Positions 50,595 to 59,908 of a DNA stretch of 64,000 nt are shown here, piece by piece. The position numbers were made by a program, and so were the translations under genes. This DNA comes from Methanocella conradii HZ254 (lineage in GTDB: Archaea; Halobacteriota; Methanocellia; Methanocellales; Methanocellaceae). The notes under the pieces were generated by a model. That model worked only from the letters and a program-made list of their open reading frames with translations, was not told the DNA's origin and made no database searches. Numbering within the stretch: position 1 is the stretch's first letter; each line of letters begins with the position of its first letter. The stretch lies in the NCBI RefSeq assembly GCF_000251105.1, contig NC_017034.1, forward strand, positions 2,294,001-2,358,000, in the 5' to 3' direction.

Positions 50595-52574
50595 TTACGC
50601 ACCTCCAGCAGGGGTGAACAATGCTGCAATCTGCGCCCTTATCTGGTCATTCTTGAAGTGCTGCATAGTTATCGCTTTTGCAGGGCATGCTGCGCCACAG
50701 GTGCCGCAGCCCTTACACATGGCATCGTTCACGCTAGCCCTTCTGTGGCCCTCACTTATCACGTTGAGCGTGATGGCCTTGTACGGGCACAGGCTTCCGC
50801 ATACGCCGCAGCCCGAGCAGAGGTCTTCATTGACCTTTGCCGCGATGGGCTCAAGGGCCACCTTGCCCTGGTTGATCGGAACCTGCGCTGCCGCAGCCGC
50901 GCCTGCAGCCTGGGCAACCGTGTCTGGAATGTCCTTCGGGCCCTGGCAGCAGCCCGCCAGGTATATGCCATCCGTGCTCGTGGAGAACGGGTTCAGCTTC
51001 GGATGCGCTTCCAGCAAGAACTTGTCCGGGCTTCTGGATATGGTGAGCTTGTTCCTTAGAAGCTCGGTCTCAGCCTTCGGGACTATAGCTGAAGCTAGCA
51101 CCACCATATCGGCCTCAAGCGCTACAGGCGTGCCCAACAACGTGTCCTCAGCGTGCACGATCAAGTTCTTATTAACAGGGTTCTCCTCTATGTAAGAGAC
51201 CCTGCCCCTGATGAACTTGGCGCCTTCATCCTGAATCCTGTAGTAGAACTCCTCATAAGCCTTGCCAAAAGCCCTGATATCCATGTAGAATATGTAGGGC
51301 ACGGTGCCCGGCATCTTCTCCATGATCTGGTGGGCGTGCTTGAGCGAGTACATGCAGCAGACTCTCGAGCAGTATGGGTTGGCGTCCTGGTCCCTCGAGC
51401 CGGCGCACAAAACGAACGCGACGCTGTGCGGCTTCTGGCCGTCAGACGGCCGGATAAGCTTGCCACCAGTCGGGCCTGAAGCGTTTATGAGCCTCTCGAA
51501 CTGCAAGCCAGTGATGACGTTATCGTAGACGCCGTAGCCCCACTCCTCCTTCTTCTGAATCTCGTACAGGTCAAAGCCGGTGGCGACGATAATCGTGCCC
51601 ACCTTGATCTCGACGAGCTCGTCCTTCATGTTCAGGTCTATGGCGTTCTTGTCACCACACTTCTTCACGCAAAGCTCACACTTTATACAGCTGTTAAAGT
51701 CAACGGTGTACTTGAGCGGGACTGCCTGCGGGAAGGGCACGTATATGGCCTTCCTCGGGCCCAGGCCGAGGTCGAACTCGTTACCCTTGGTGACCGGGCA
51801 AACTGCCGCGCAGTCACCACAGCCGTTACAATCGGCTTCCTTGACGCCACGGGCCTTCCGCCTCACAGTGACGGTGAAATTCCCGATGTAGCCGTCCACC
51901 TTTTCGACTTCAGAGTAGGTTAACAGCTTAATGTTGGGGTGCCTTTCGACGTCCACCATCTTCGGGGTCAGGATACACTGCGAGCAGTCCAGGGTCGGGA
52001 ACGTCTTGTCCAGCCTGGACATGTTGCCGCCTATGCTCGGCTCTTTCTCGACCAGGTATGTGGTAATCCCGGAGTCCGCAGTCTCCAGCGCGGCCTGGAT
52101 ACCCGCGACGCCGCCGCCGATTACCATTACCGCCTTCTCGACCGGTATGTACTTCGTATCGAGCGGCTCGAGCAGCGATGCCCTCGCCACGGACATCCTT
52201 ATGATGTCCTTCGCCTTCTCCGTCGCCCTCTCCGGCTCCTTCATGTGGATCCAGGAGGATTGCTCACGAATGTTCGCCATCTCGAATATGAAAGGATTCA
52301 ACCCGCCAGCTGCACAGGTCTTCCTGAAGGTCGGCTCGTGCAGGCGGGGCGAGCAAGCAGCCACCACTACTGCCTCAAGGTTATGCTCCTTGATGGCATC
52401 CCTGATCTTCGCCTGACCGGGCGTGGAGCACATATACGTATAATTCTCAGCGTGCACCACATTAGGAAGCGTCTTAGCGTACTCGACCATTTTTTCGATT
52501 GGAATGACGCCCGCTATGTTAGTACCGCAGTGACAGATGAACACTCCAACTCTGTTAGGTTTCTTCTCAGCCAT
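50595..52574 (-). CDS. hdrA: CoB-CoM heterodisulfide reductase subunit A
   Basis: 659 aa. Flavin-based electron-bifurcating subunit: FAD splits electron pairs between ferredoxin and the heterodisulfide. FAD-binding VIGGGVAGIQAALE (about 150-163) with the typical N-terminal extension (CSTPGQAKIRD, ACSPRLHEPTF). Four ferredoxin motifs are visible (CNGCGDCAAVC, CIKCELCVKKC, CSGCGVCGSLC, CKGCGTCGAAC). Lies between hdrB and mvhD in the operon, the order expected of the cytoplasmic MvhADG-HdrABC complex. Confidence 0.96.
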   Translation of the reverse strand: MAEKKPNRVGVFICHCGTNIAGVIPIEKMVEYAKTLPNVVHAENYTYMCSTPGQAKIRDAIKEHNLEAVVVAACSPRLHEPTFRKTCAAGGLNPFIFEMANIREQSSWIHMKEPERATEKAKDIIRMSVARASLLEPLDTKYIPVEKAVMVIGGGVAGIQAALETADSGITTYLVEKEPSIGGNMSRLDKTFPTLDCSQCILTPKMVDVERHPNIKLLTYSEVEKVDGYIGNFTVTVRRKARGVKEADCNGCGDCAAVCPVTKGNEFDLGLGPRKAIYVPFPQAVPLKYTVDFNSCIKCELCVKKCGDKNAIDLNMKDELVEIKVGTIIVATGFDLYEIQKKEEWGYGVYDNVITGLQFERLINASGPTGGKLIRPSDGQKPHSVAFVLCAGSRDQDANPYCSRVCCMYSLKHAHQIMEKMPGTVPYIFYMDIRAFGKAYEEFYYRIQDEGAKFIRGRVSYIEENPVNKNLIVHAEDTLLGTPVALEADMVVLASAIVPKAETELLRNKLTISRSPDKFLLEAHPKLNPFSTSTDGIYLAGCCQGPKDIPDTVAQAAGAAAAAQVPINQGKVALEPIAAKVNEDLCSGCGVCGSLCPYKAITLNVISEGHRRASVNDAMCKGCGTCGAACPAKAITMQHFKNDQIRAQIAALFTPAGGA

Positions 52575-52584
52575 TTCTCATCCC

Positions 52585-53493
52585 TCACACAATCTTATCC
52601 AGCAACGAGTCTACTTTTATCACGTGCGCCTCCAGTCCCAGCTCGTCCGGGCTCATGCCCTGGGCGAGGCCCAGCAATTGCCCGTAATGGAGCACCGGGA
52701 TGTCGTAGCTGTCGCCGAACTTCTCCTTGATCTCGAGCTGTCCCCTATCGAACTGGAGGTGACAGAACGGACAAACGTCCACCACGCAATCCACTCCGAC
52801 CTGAGACATGTTCTTGAGCTTCTCGTTGGTCATGTCCAGCGCAAAGTCTATCTTATAGCCTCGCACTCCTCCGCCTGCTCCACAGCACATCATCTTGTCC
52901 TTGTAGTTTACGCTCCTGGCGCCCAGCACCTCTACCATCTCGTCCAGGAACGTCGGGACTTCGGTCGAGAACGCCGCACTGCCAAATTTCCTGTCCCTTC
53001 CAGGCTTGAGCAAGTGGCAGCCGTAGTGGATGCCCACCTTAATCCCGTTGAGCGGCTGTACCACGCTGTCCCTTATCTTTTTCAGGCCTACGTCAGTGTA
53101 TAGCTGTTCTGCAACGTGCCTGATCTCAATAGAGCCCTTGAACTGCATGTCGGCCAGCTTTAAGAGGTCGTTGACCTTGGCCTTTTCAGCAGGATTCTCC
53201 TTAAGCCTCTCGTTCACGTCGTAGAGAGACTTATAGCAGCCGTTGCACAAAACGCTACAGTCCAGGCCCATCTGCTCTGACAGGCAGATGTTCCTTGCGG
53301 CCAAAGCTTCCCATGTGAGTATGTCCATGGACCCGAACGCGCCGGGAGCGGGGCAGCATCCCGCGCCTTTGAGGTCCACCAGCTCCAGGCCGAGGTTTTT
53401 CGCCGTCTTGATGGTCGATGCCTCGATGCCCGGGTACCTATTCGGGGCTATGCATCCCAGGAATAATGAAGACTTGAATTTAGTTTCGCTCAT
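52585..53493 (-). CDS. hdrB: CoB-CoM heterodisulfide reductase subunit B
   Basis: 302 aa. Catalytic subunit that reduces CoM-S-S-CoB using two non-cubane [4Fe-4S] clusters. Both CCG-type motifs are present: the N-terminal part (GAGCCPAPGAFGS, CNGCYKSL, YGCHLL) and the C-terminal part (KMMCCGAGGGVRG, CPFCHLQFDRGQ). The start overlaps the hdrC stop (ATGA). Complete and intact. Confidence 0.96.
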   Translation of the reverse strand: MSETKFKSSLFLGCIAPNRYPGIEASTIKTAKNLGLELVDLKGAGCCPAPGAFGSMDILTWEALAARNICLSEQMGLDCSVLCNGCYKSLYDVNERLKENPAEKAKVNDLLKLADMQFKGSIEIRHVAEQLYTDVGLKKIRDSVVQPLNGIKVGIHYGCHLLKPGRDRKFGSAAFSTEVPTFLDEMVEVLGARSVNYKDKMMCCGAGGGVRGYKIDFALDMTNEKLKNMSQVGVDCVVDVCPFCHLQFDRGQLEIKEKFGDSYDIPVLHYGQLLGLAQGMSPDELGLEAHVIKVDSLLDKIV

Positions 53494-54032
53494 TTCTTAC
53501 CACCTTCCACAGCGGCCTTAATGGCCATCAAACCTGTCGCCTCCAGTATCTTCTGTACGCCAGGTATGTACTCGGGGTACATGTGAGTCGTGGGCGGCTC
53601 CGCCGTCAGGCCAAGCTTCTTGCGTAGAGCCCTGTTTGCGTCGTTGTTGGGCACGCCGTGGCCGGTCTGGTAGATGAAGCCCGCGGTCGCTAGGAAGTTC
53701 TTCGGCACGATGTGCTGCCTGGTGGCCATGTTCCTCAACGCGATGATGACGTCCGTCGGCTTCACGTGTCTCGGGCACCTGTCAGTGCAGGTATAGCACG
53801 TCGAGCAGTACCATATCTCGTCGCTCTTCAGCAGCTCATCCTTTAGCCCGAGCGCCGTCATCCTCATTATCTTTCTGGTTCTTAGGGCGTTCCTCCTGCC
53901 CATTGGGCAGCCACCCGTACAGGTGCCGCACTGGTAGCACACGGAGATGTTCTCCCCGCCAGCCTTCTCGACCTCATGGGTAAAGTTCACGAGGCCCTTG
54001 TTCAAGTTTAAAACCTGTGATTCCAATGCCAT
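53490..54032 (-). CDS. hdrC: CoB-CoM heterodisulfide reductase subunit C
   Basis: 180 aa. Two [4Fe-4S] ferredoxin motifs (CYQCGTCTGGCPMGR, about 36-50, and CSTCYTCTDRCPRHVKP, about 76-92) pass electrons from HdrA to HdrB. Lies 3 bp after fwdF and overlaps hdrB by 4 bp. Confidence 0.95.
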   Translation of the reverse strand: MALESQVLNLNKGLVNFTHEVEKAGGENISVCYQCGTCTGGCPMGRRNALRTRKIMRMTALGLKDELLKSDEIWYCSTCYTCTDRCPRHVKPTDVIIALRNMATRQHIVPKNFLATAGFIYQTGHGVPNNDANRALRKKLGLTAEPPTTHMYPEYIPGVQKILEATGLMAIKAAVEGGKK

Positions 54033-54035
54033 TTT

Positions 54036-55130
54036 TTACGCCCCCTGAATCTTGGGAGTCTTCTCTGCCATCAGCTTATCAGCGATCTTCTTGGAAAGAT
54101 TGGTCTCCTCGCCCTTCCAGTTAATCTTGGTCCTCTTCATCTTTATGGTGCCGTCAGCCGGACAGGCGTTAATGCATGCGCCGCAGAACATGCAGAAGTC
54201 CTTATTGTACATGAGCTTTCCAGGCTTCTGGCCCGCCTCCTCAACTGGCGGGATGTAAAGCGCGTTCGCCGGGCACACCTCGACGCATGTCGAGCATCCT
54301 GCCGGGCACTTATCCGTCACCAGCTCGTACTCGCCCTCGAATACCTTGCTGACCTTTGCCGCCTCCTGCGGGCAGATGACCTGGCACCACGAACAGGTGA
54401 TACACTCGTCCAGGTTGATGTCCACCTTGCCGCTCAGCTTCGGCTTGGCGAGCTCCTTCCGCTCCAGCTTGATTGCCTCCTCCGGACAGGCCGAGATGCA
54501 TAGCTGGCAATAGTCGCACTTCTTCTCGTCAAAAGTAAGCTTGCCGATCTTCTTAACCGTGAGGGGCGTTGGCTCCTTATAGTCTATCTTATAAGCGTCA
54601 CAAAGCTCTGCGCAGATGCCACACAGCGTGCACTTATCCTCATCGAGCTTAAAGTCGAGCACGTACTTCGTGTTCGTCGAAGCAGCCTTGTGGCCCTGGT
54701 CGACGTCCGCCACCTCCCTCTTGATGGCGTCCCTGGGGCAAACCTCTTCACAAAGCACGCAAAGGGTACACTTCTCGGGGTCGATCTTGGCGTCCTTCGC
54801 TAACTGGGGGAAGCCCTGCTGCTCGATGATTGGCAGCTTTGGCTGCCCATCGACGGTCAGCTTTACCGCGTCGAACGGGCACATTATGTTGCACACGCCA
54901 CAATACGAGCACTTCTTAGGGTCTATGTCGATCTTTGCGACCTGCGCCTTACCCCTTCCAACCGCTCCGATAGGCCCGCGGGAAATGGCCTCTTCGGGAC
55001 AGGCGTCGATGCACACTCCACAACCAGTACACTTGTCGAGGTCAACCGTTAAGTTTGACTTAGTCAACAACAGTTTCTGCTCGACGTCCAGCTTGTTGTT
55101 CTCTATTTTTTTCGCATAACTGGGAAACAA
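54036..55130 (-). CDS. fwdF: Polyferredoxin of formylmethanofuran dehydrogenase (8 cluster motifs)
   Basis: 364 aa. Eight C-x2-C-x2-C-x3-C(P)-type motifs can be counted (CTGCGVCIDACP, CSYCGVCNIMCP, CTLCVLCEEVCP, CTLCGICAELC, CDYCQLCISACP, CITCSWCQVICP, CSTCVEVCP with its first Cys earlier, CMFCGACINACP), forming an electron wire. Start codon TTG at 55130, with GGAGGAG about 7 nt upstream. Position between fwdG and hdrC suggests it links CO2 reduction to the bifurcating complex. Confidence 0.9.
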   Translation of the reverse strand: MFPSYAKKIENNKLDVEQKLLLTKSNLTVDLDKCTGCGVCIDACPEEAISRGPIGAVGRGKAQVAKIDIDPKKCSYCGVCNIMCPFDAVKLTVDGQPKLPIIEQQGFPQLAKDAKIDPEKCTLCVLCEEVCPRDAIKREVADVDQGHKAASTNTKYVLDFKLDEDKCTLCGICAELCDAYKIDYKEPTPLTVKKIGKLTFDEKKCDYCQLCISACPEEAIKLERKELAKPKLSGKVDINLDECITCSWCQVICPQEAAKVSKVFEGEYELVTDKCPAGCSTCVEVCPANALYIPPVEEAGQKPGKLMYNKDFCMFCGACINACPADGTIKMKRTKINWKGEETNLSKKIADKLMAEKTPKIQGA

Positions 55131-55151
55131 GTATCTTCTCCTCCTATACGT

Positions 55152-55394
55152 TCATTCCGTTGTAAGCGTGATCGCACGCTGAGGACATACCATTAAGCAA
55201 ATGCCGCAACCATTGCATACATCCTCATTGACCACGACCGCCTTACCGTTCAAGACATTGTAAGTCTTCTTTTTCGTCGCCGGGTTGGCGACCGTCAACT
55301 CCAACGCATTGACCGGGCAGGCGACAACGCAATTATTGCAACCAGTACAGATTCTGCCCTGGATATCTAACGCTATTGCCGTCACTTTACGCAC
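55152..55394 (-). CDS. fwdG: Ferredoxin subunit of formylmethanofuran dehydrogenase
   Basis: 80-aa two-cluster ferredoxin (CTGCNNCVVACPVNAL, about 16-31, and CNGCGICLMVCPQRAI, about 60-75) with a central insertion (TVANPATKKKTYNVLNGKAV). First gene of the leftward operon. Start GTG 55394, or GTG 55385, which fits GGTGCG better. A TATA-like CCTTTAAATAGG lies 40-50 bp upstream. Confidence 0.88.
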   Translation of the reverse strand: MRKVTAIALDIQGRICTGCNNCVVACPVNALELTVANPATKKKTYNVLNGKAVVVNEDVCNGCGICLMVCPQRAITLTTE

Positions 55395-55952
55395 CAGCCA
55401 TTTGGTTTTTGTTGGTTTTTGTATGATTACATACCTATTTAAAGGTTGCTGTAACCAAGACAGGAACCTACGTTTGCCTATTTTTTTGGCACGAATATCT
55501 TAACTTGGGGTTTACTTTTTAAATATTTTTCCTCTTCGCCTGGATATCTCCTCGTTTTTATGTGGGGTAAATAATGAACGCTATATGGGCCTGGCATTGC
55601 AGCCCGGCCACTATAATTAATTATAGTTTCAAGCCTATAACTTTATAAACTTTTCCTAATATGCCAGATAAATAATTCAAATATATTATTAATTTAAAGG
55701 TAGAAATGTATTTATGCTTTTATGTTATAGATATGTTTTAAGCTATGTTATTTATTTTTGGATGGCTCTATAAGCCTTCCCTCGTAAAAGTGAGACAATC
55801 TAATATAATATACAGGCTGGTAAAAAATTTATCAACTATAACTAAACCTTTATATACCCCCGTTATGAAAAAGAGCCATGCTAAACTGAGATTTGATCTA
55901 GCCCATAAAAGGGCTTAGCAAAAGGATCTGTCTTGTCAATGGAGTGAAAGAA
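55395..55952. promoter_or_regulatory. Divergent control region of the fwd-hdr and mvh operons
   Basis: About 560 bp, AT-rich and without a credible gene. Leftward TATA box CCTTTAAATAGG (plus-strand 55434-55445). Rightward TATA box CTTTATATACC (55848-55858), which gives mvhG a leader of about 70 nt with an imperfect hairpin CTAGCCC-ATAAAA-GGGCTTAG (55898-55918). In between, a perfect 16-bp palindrome CTATAATTAATTATAG (55611-55626) is the best operator candidate. Confidence 0.6.
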
Positions 55953-56867
55953 ATGGGAGAAAAAGTCAAGGTAATCGAGTCATGGCTGGCCGCATGCGCT
56001 GGCTGTGAGATCTCGGTGCTCGACCTGCACGAGGCGCTCCTGCCCGTGCTCGAGAAGATCGAGTTCGCCTACATACCCGTGCTAATGGACGTCAAGCACC
56101 CGCCCAAGGCGACCGTAGGCATCGTAAGCGGAGGCGTGAGGAACAGCGATAACCTGCACGAGCTGCTGGAGATAAGGAAGAATTGCGATATTCTGATAGC
56201 GCTGGGCAGCTGCGCCTGCTTCGGCGGCAACCCTGGACTGGCCAACCTGTACGACCTTAACTCCGTGATGGAAGAGGTGTACGTAACCACGAAGAGCACG
56301 AAGAATGAGATAGGGAAGCTGCCATACATGGATGGCCTTCCGACGATTTTGCCGGACCTGAGGCCGGTGGGCGACTATGTCAAGGTCGACGTGATGATAC
56401 CTGGCTGCGGCCCGAACCCTGCCATGATCGGCGCGGCCGTCATGTCGCTGCTCGGCGGCGCGCCCTACGAGCTGAGCAAGAAGTCGGTCTGCGACGAGTG
56501 CCCGAGAGAGAAGAGCGAGAGGAACATAAAGAAGGTATTAAGGCCGTTCGAGGGCACGGTAGACCCGAAGAAGTGCCTGTTCGAGCAGGGATACCTGTGT
56601 AGCGGCTCCGCCACCAGGGGTGGCTGCGGCGCGAGGTGCCCGAGCGCGGGCGCCGCATGCCGTGGATGCTTCGGCCCGTGCGAGAACTCGCCCGAGCAGG
56701 GCGCGGCCATGATCAGCGCAGTCGCCTCCTGCTATGGCCTGGATGAGGATCCGACGGTGGACCTTGATAAGATGGTCGAGAACATCTACGACCCCATCGG
56801 CAACTTCTATAAGTATACGCTGCCAGTCTCATTCCTGACTAAGAGGGCAGTGGAGAAGGTAAAGTGA
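55953..56867 (+). CDS. mvhG: F420-nonreducing hydrogenase small subunit
   Basis: 304 aa. Carries the iron-sulfur clusters that take electrons from the [NiFe] site. Cys ligands in ACAGCEISVLD, GSCACFGGNPG, PGCGPNPAMIG and the Cys-rich C-terminal part (CDECPREK, CLFEQGYLCSGSATRGGCGARC, CRGCFGPC). GTG 55944 is in frame, but GGAGTG 6 nt before the ATG at 55953 is a better fit. Followed after 13 bp by mvhA. Its electron acceptor MvhD is encoded in the opposite operon. Confidence 0.94.
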   Translation: MGEKVKVIESWLAACAGCEISVLDLHEALLPVLEKIEFAYIPVLMDVKHPPKATVGIVSGGVRNSDNLHELLEIRKNCDILIALGSCACFGGNPGLANLYDLNSVMEEVYVTTKSTKNEIGKLPYMDGLPTILPDLRPVGDYVKVDVMIPGCGPNPAMIGAAVMSLLGGAPYELSKKSVCDECPREKSERNIKKVLRPFEGTVDPKKCLFEQGYLCSGSATRGGCGARCPSAGAACRGCFGPCENSPEQGAAMISAVASCYGLDEDPTVDLDKMVENIYDPIGNFYKYTLPVSFLTKRAVEKVK

Positions 56868-56868
56868 G

Positions 56869-58287
56869 GTGATTCTAATGAAGCAAATCAAAGTAGCACC
56901 AGTATCAAGGATAGAAGGCCACGCCCAGATCACCATAGACGTTGATGAGAGCGGCAAGGCGACCGATGCCAGGCTCAACATCATGGAGATACGGGGCTTT
57001 GAGAAGTTCTTGCAGGGCAGGCCAATAGAGGAGGCCCCGAGGACTGTAACCCAGATCTGCGGCATCTGCCCCGTATCCCACCACCTGGCATCCGCCAAGG
57101 CGGTCGACGACAACTTTGGGGTGGAGACGGCCCCGACCGCAAAGCTTCTCCGAGAGCTAATGCAGTACGGCCAGTATATTCACAGCCACGCGCTGCACTT
57201 CTACTTCCTGGCCGCCCCGGACTTCGTGTTCGGCCCTGACAGCGACCCGAAGCAGAGGAACGTGTTTGGCATAATAGCCGCCAACCCTGAGCTAGCCGTG
57301 CAGGCCGTGAAGCACCGCAAGATAGGCCAGCAGATCGTCGAGGCCACGGGAGGCAGGTCCATATCCCCGGTCACTTTCGTGCCCGGCGGGATAACCAAGG
57401 GCCTCACCAAGGAAGACGTCGACAGGCTCCTGCCGATGGCCAAACAGGCCGTGGAGTACTCGAAAAGCGCGCTGGCGCTTGCCAAGCCGATTTTCAACCA
57501 GTACATAGACGCTATCAAGCAATTAGGGTCAGCCGAGTCCATGCACCTGGGCCTCGTCAAGAATGGCAACCTCGAGCTGTACGACGGAACTCTAAGGCTG
57601 CTCGGCAAGGATGGGAGCATTGTCAAGGAGTTCAACCCGAAGGATTACTTACAGTATATAGCCGAGTACGTGTATCCGCACTCCTACCTTAAGGCGCCTT
57701 ACTGGAAGGAGATGGGCTGGGAGAACGGCATGTACCGCGTCTCGCCGCTTTCGAGGATAAACGTCTGCGACAAGATAAGCACACCGCTTGCTAACGCCGA
57801 GCTTCAGGAGTTCCGCAAGGCGTTCGGCAGGCCGGCTCAGCACACCCTGCTGTACCACTATGCCAGGCTTATCGAGCTGCTATACGCCTCTGAGCGTGCT
57901 GTGGAGATGCTGTCCGACCCCGCCATAATGGGCAAGGACCTGAGAGCCCCGGTGAAGCCCAGGGCTGCGACGGGCGTAGGCGTCATCGAGGCGCCGAGGG
58001 GTACCCTGATACACGACTACGACACTGATGAGAAGGGCTTCATCACCAGGGCCAACATCATCGTCGCCACGGCTCACAACAACAAGGCGATTAACGTGGG
58101 CCTTAAGAATACCGCCCAGAAGATCATCAATAGCGCCACCCCGCCCGAGGGCATCCTCAACAGGATGGAAATGGTCATCAGGGCGTACGACCCGTGCTTC
58201 TCCTGCGCCACCCACACCGTGGCCGGCAAGATGCCGCTCGAGGTCATCATCAACAGGCCCGACGGCAGAGAGGTAATCCGACGCTAA
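56869..58287 (+). CDS. mvhA: F420-nonreducing hydrogenase large subunit ([NiFe])
   Basis: About 470 aa (ATG at 56878; frame open from 56869). Oxidises H2 at a [NiFe] site. N-terminal RIEGHAQ and CGICPVSHHLAS (first Ni-binding Cys pair) and C-terminal DPCFSCATH (second pair). The residues after that His (TVAGKMPLEVI..., 23 aa) would be removed by a maturation protease after nickel insertion, with HypB at 27331 assisting. Ends in a strong terminator. Confidence 0.95.
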   Translation: MILMKQIKVAPVSRIEGHAQITIDVDESGKATDARLNIMEIRGFEKFLQGRPIEEAPRTVTQICGICPVSHHLASAKAVDDNFGVETAPTAKLLRELMQYGQYIHSHALHFYFLAAPDFVFGPDSDPKQRNVFGIIAANPELAVQAVKHRKIGQQIVEATGGRSISPVTFVPGGITKGLTKEDVDRLLPMAKQAVEYSKSALALAKPIFNQYIDAIKQLGSAESMHLGLVKNGNLELYDGTLRLLGKDGSIVKEFNPKDYLQYIAEYVYPHSYLKAPYWKEMGWENGMYRVSPLSRINVCDKISTPLANAELQEFRKAFGRPAQHTLLYHYARLIELLYASERAVEMLSDPAIMGKDLRAPVKPRAATGVGVIEAPRGTLIHDYDTDEKGFITRANIIVATAHNNKAINVGLKNTAQKIINSATPPEGILNRMEMVIRAYDPCFSCATHTVAGKMPLEVIINRPDGREVIRR

Positions 58288-58293
58288 GCTTAG

Positions 58294-58325
58294 CGAGCCC
58301 CCTGGGGGCTCGTCTCTTCTTTTTT
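58294..58325 (+). terminator. Terminator of the mvhGA operon
   Basis: Perfect 9-bp stem CGAGCCCCC-T-GGGGGCTCG (58294-58312) followed by TCTCTTCTTTTTTAT. Confidence 0.85.
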
Positions 58326-58367
58326 ATAACAAGCTTTAAGTTCTCATTTGCCTATTAACCGCTCTAT

Positions 58368-59129
58368 ATGGCGTTTACCATTAGAGCCCTAAGCACGGCC
58401 CTGCTCATCCTGGCCGTGGCCGCGCTGTGCGGGTGCTCCGGCCCTGAAAAGAAGATTACGGCAACCGTGGCCCCAATCGTCGATGAGGAGGCGACGCCGA
58501 CCCCCCTACCAACGCCTTCGGCTCAGCGCCCCGCCGTATCATTACTGGACGGCAAGGTAATCATCAGTGGCTACAGGGATGGAGCATCGGGGAGCTTCAG
58601 GCTCGACTCGGGCGTTTATATTGTCACCTGGGAGAGCTCGGGCACATACCTGAGCTTCTCGCTAACGGATGCAAGCGGAAATGGGAGCGCGGACCTCTCG
58701 AATGGCGCCGTTAGCGGCAAGAAGCTGCTCATCGTAGACGGCGATAAGGTGTATCCGGGCAACTTTACTCTTATAGCTGCCTCTGACTCAAGCTGGAAGG
58801 CCATGATTGAAAGGGCGGACGCGATTTCGCCAGCCTCCCTGCCCATAACTATGTCATGTGGTGAGGGCGAAGTTGGCATTTCGTCTCCTTTCGAGGCGCA
58901 CGCAGGGGACATGTGGATAAGCTATAGCTTTTCGAGGACGGCGCAGGGCGATGGGCACGTCTATATCTATAATGTCAATTCAGGCCTTTCTTTCTATACG
59001 AGGCCATTGGCGGAGGGCGCTCAGGCGGGCGAGTCGATGGCTATCGTCCCGGATGATGGGGTCTACATAGCAGAAGTTACCATACCGCCAGGGGCCTCAT
59101 ATGGCGAGGTTAAGATAAGCCAGAAATAA
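58368..59129 (+). CDS. Secreted lipoprotein of unknown function
   Basis: 253 aa. Signal peptide with a lipobox-like end (ALLILAVAALCGC, Cys at 21 and 23), a Thr/Pro linker (ATPTPLPTPSAQRP, about 42-55), then two related beta domains: 60-150 (GKVIISGYRDGASGSFRLDS) and 155-253 (CGEGEVGISSPFEAHAGDMW). They resemble repeated beta-sandwich domains of archaeal surface proteins. No enzyme motif. Followed by a DUF169 gene after 9 bp, possibly one operon. Confidence 0.7.
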   Translation: MAFTIRALSTALLILAVAALCGCSGPEKKITATVAPIVDEEATPTPLPTPSAQRPAVSLLDGKVIISGYRDGASGSFRLDSGVYIVTWESSGTYLSFSLTDASGNGSADLSNGAVSGKKLLIVDGDKVYPGNFTLIAASDSSWKAMIERADAISPASLPITMSCGEGEVGISSPFEAHAGDMWISYSFSRTAQGDGHVYIYNVNSGLSFYTRPLAEGAQAGESMAIVPDDGVYIAEVTIPPGASYGEVKISQK

Positions 59130-59138
59130 GTTAAGGTT

Positions 59139-59903
59139 ATGACCTTAATATCTATTAAAGAAATATGCGAAAAGCTTAGCGTAGCAGGCCGCCTTAAGTA
59201 TAGGCCGCTATGCGTGTACGGTGCCGACGAGGCGCCTGAGGGGGCCGTTAAGTCTTCCACGGTGGACAGGTGTATAGCAAGGGCCATGTTTATGATGGCC
59301 TCCACCGAAGGCGTTCCGGCCTTTTATGTGGCTGGCGACGACGAAGCCTGCTGTATGGGTGGCCGGTCATGGATGGGGTTCATAGAGCCACACCCATTGC
59401 TGAAATATTTTGTAACCGTTGGCCACAAGGATTTCAGGGGCGGGGCGGCGGAGCGCCTCAAGGCTAGCCCGGAGTTGTTCGAGAAGAGCAGGCAGGCTCT
59501 TGGAAGGATTACGCCGCCTGATAGATACATCGTGGTGTCGCCCTGCAGCTACATAAAGGACGACCCGGGGGTACTGTCTATCCTGGTCTTTGGCTATGGG
59601 GAGCAGGTTAGAAACCTGGCGGGCCTGGCTCAGTTTGACGAGTACGAGCAGTTCTCGGTCGTCGTGACGCCTGGCGGGCCATCCTGCGCCACCTATATCA
59701 CGTACCCCGCAGGCCTTGCCGAGAAAGCCCCAAAAAATACGGTATTTCTGGGCCCAACGGACCCTACGGGCAACGTATGGTTCCCTCCAGAATTGATGGC
59801 GATGGGCATCCCCATAAGGAAGGCGAGGCAGATGGCGGAGAGCCTGGAAGAGTCATTTATAGTAAAAAGGGCGAAGGTCGCCTATCCTGAAAGAAAGGTA
59901 TAG
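59139..59903 (+). CDS. DUF169 protein
   Basis: 254 aa, a DUF169 member distantly related to the one at 43700. Conserved-type Cys in DRCIARAMF, DEACCMGGRSWMG, VSPCSYIKDDPG and GPSCATYITYP. The double Cys CCMGG and the spacing suggest a metal or Fe-S site; function unknown. Starts 9 bp after the lipoprotein gene and converges with the Fe-S flavoprotein gene. Confidence 0.78.
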   Translation: MTLISIKEICEKLSVAGRLKYRPLCVYGADEAPEGAVKSSTVDRCIARAMFMMASTEGVPAFYVAGDDEACCMGGRSWMGFIEPHPLLKYFVTVGHKDFRGGAAERLKASPELFEKSRQALGRITPPDRYIVVSPCSYIKDDPGVLSILVFGYGEQVRNLAGLAQFDEYEQFSVVVTPGGPSCATYITYPAGLAEKAPKNTVFLGPTDPTGNVWFPPELMAMGIPIRKARQMAESLEESFIVKRAKVAYPERKV

Positions 59904-59908
59904 TTTCT

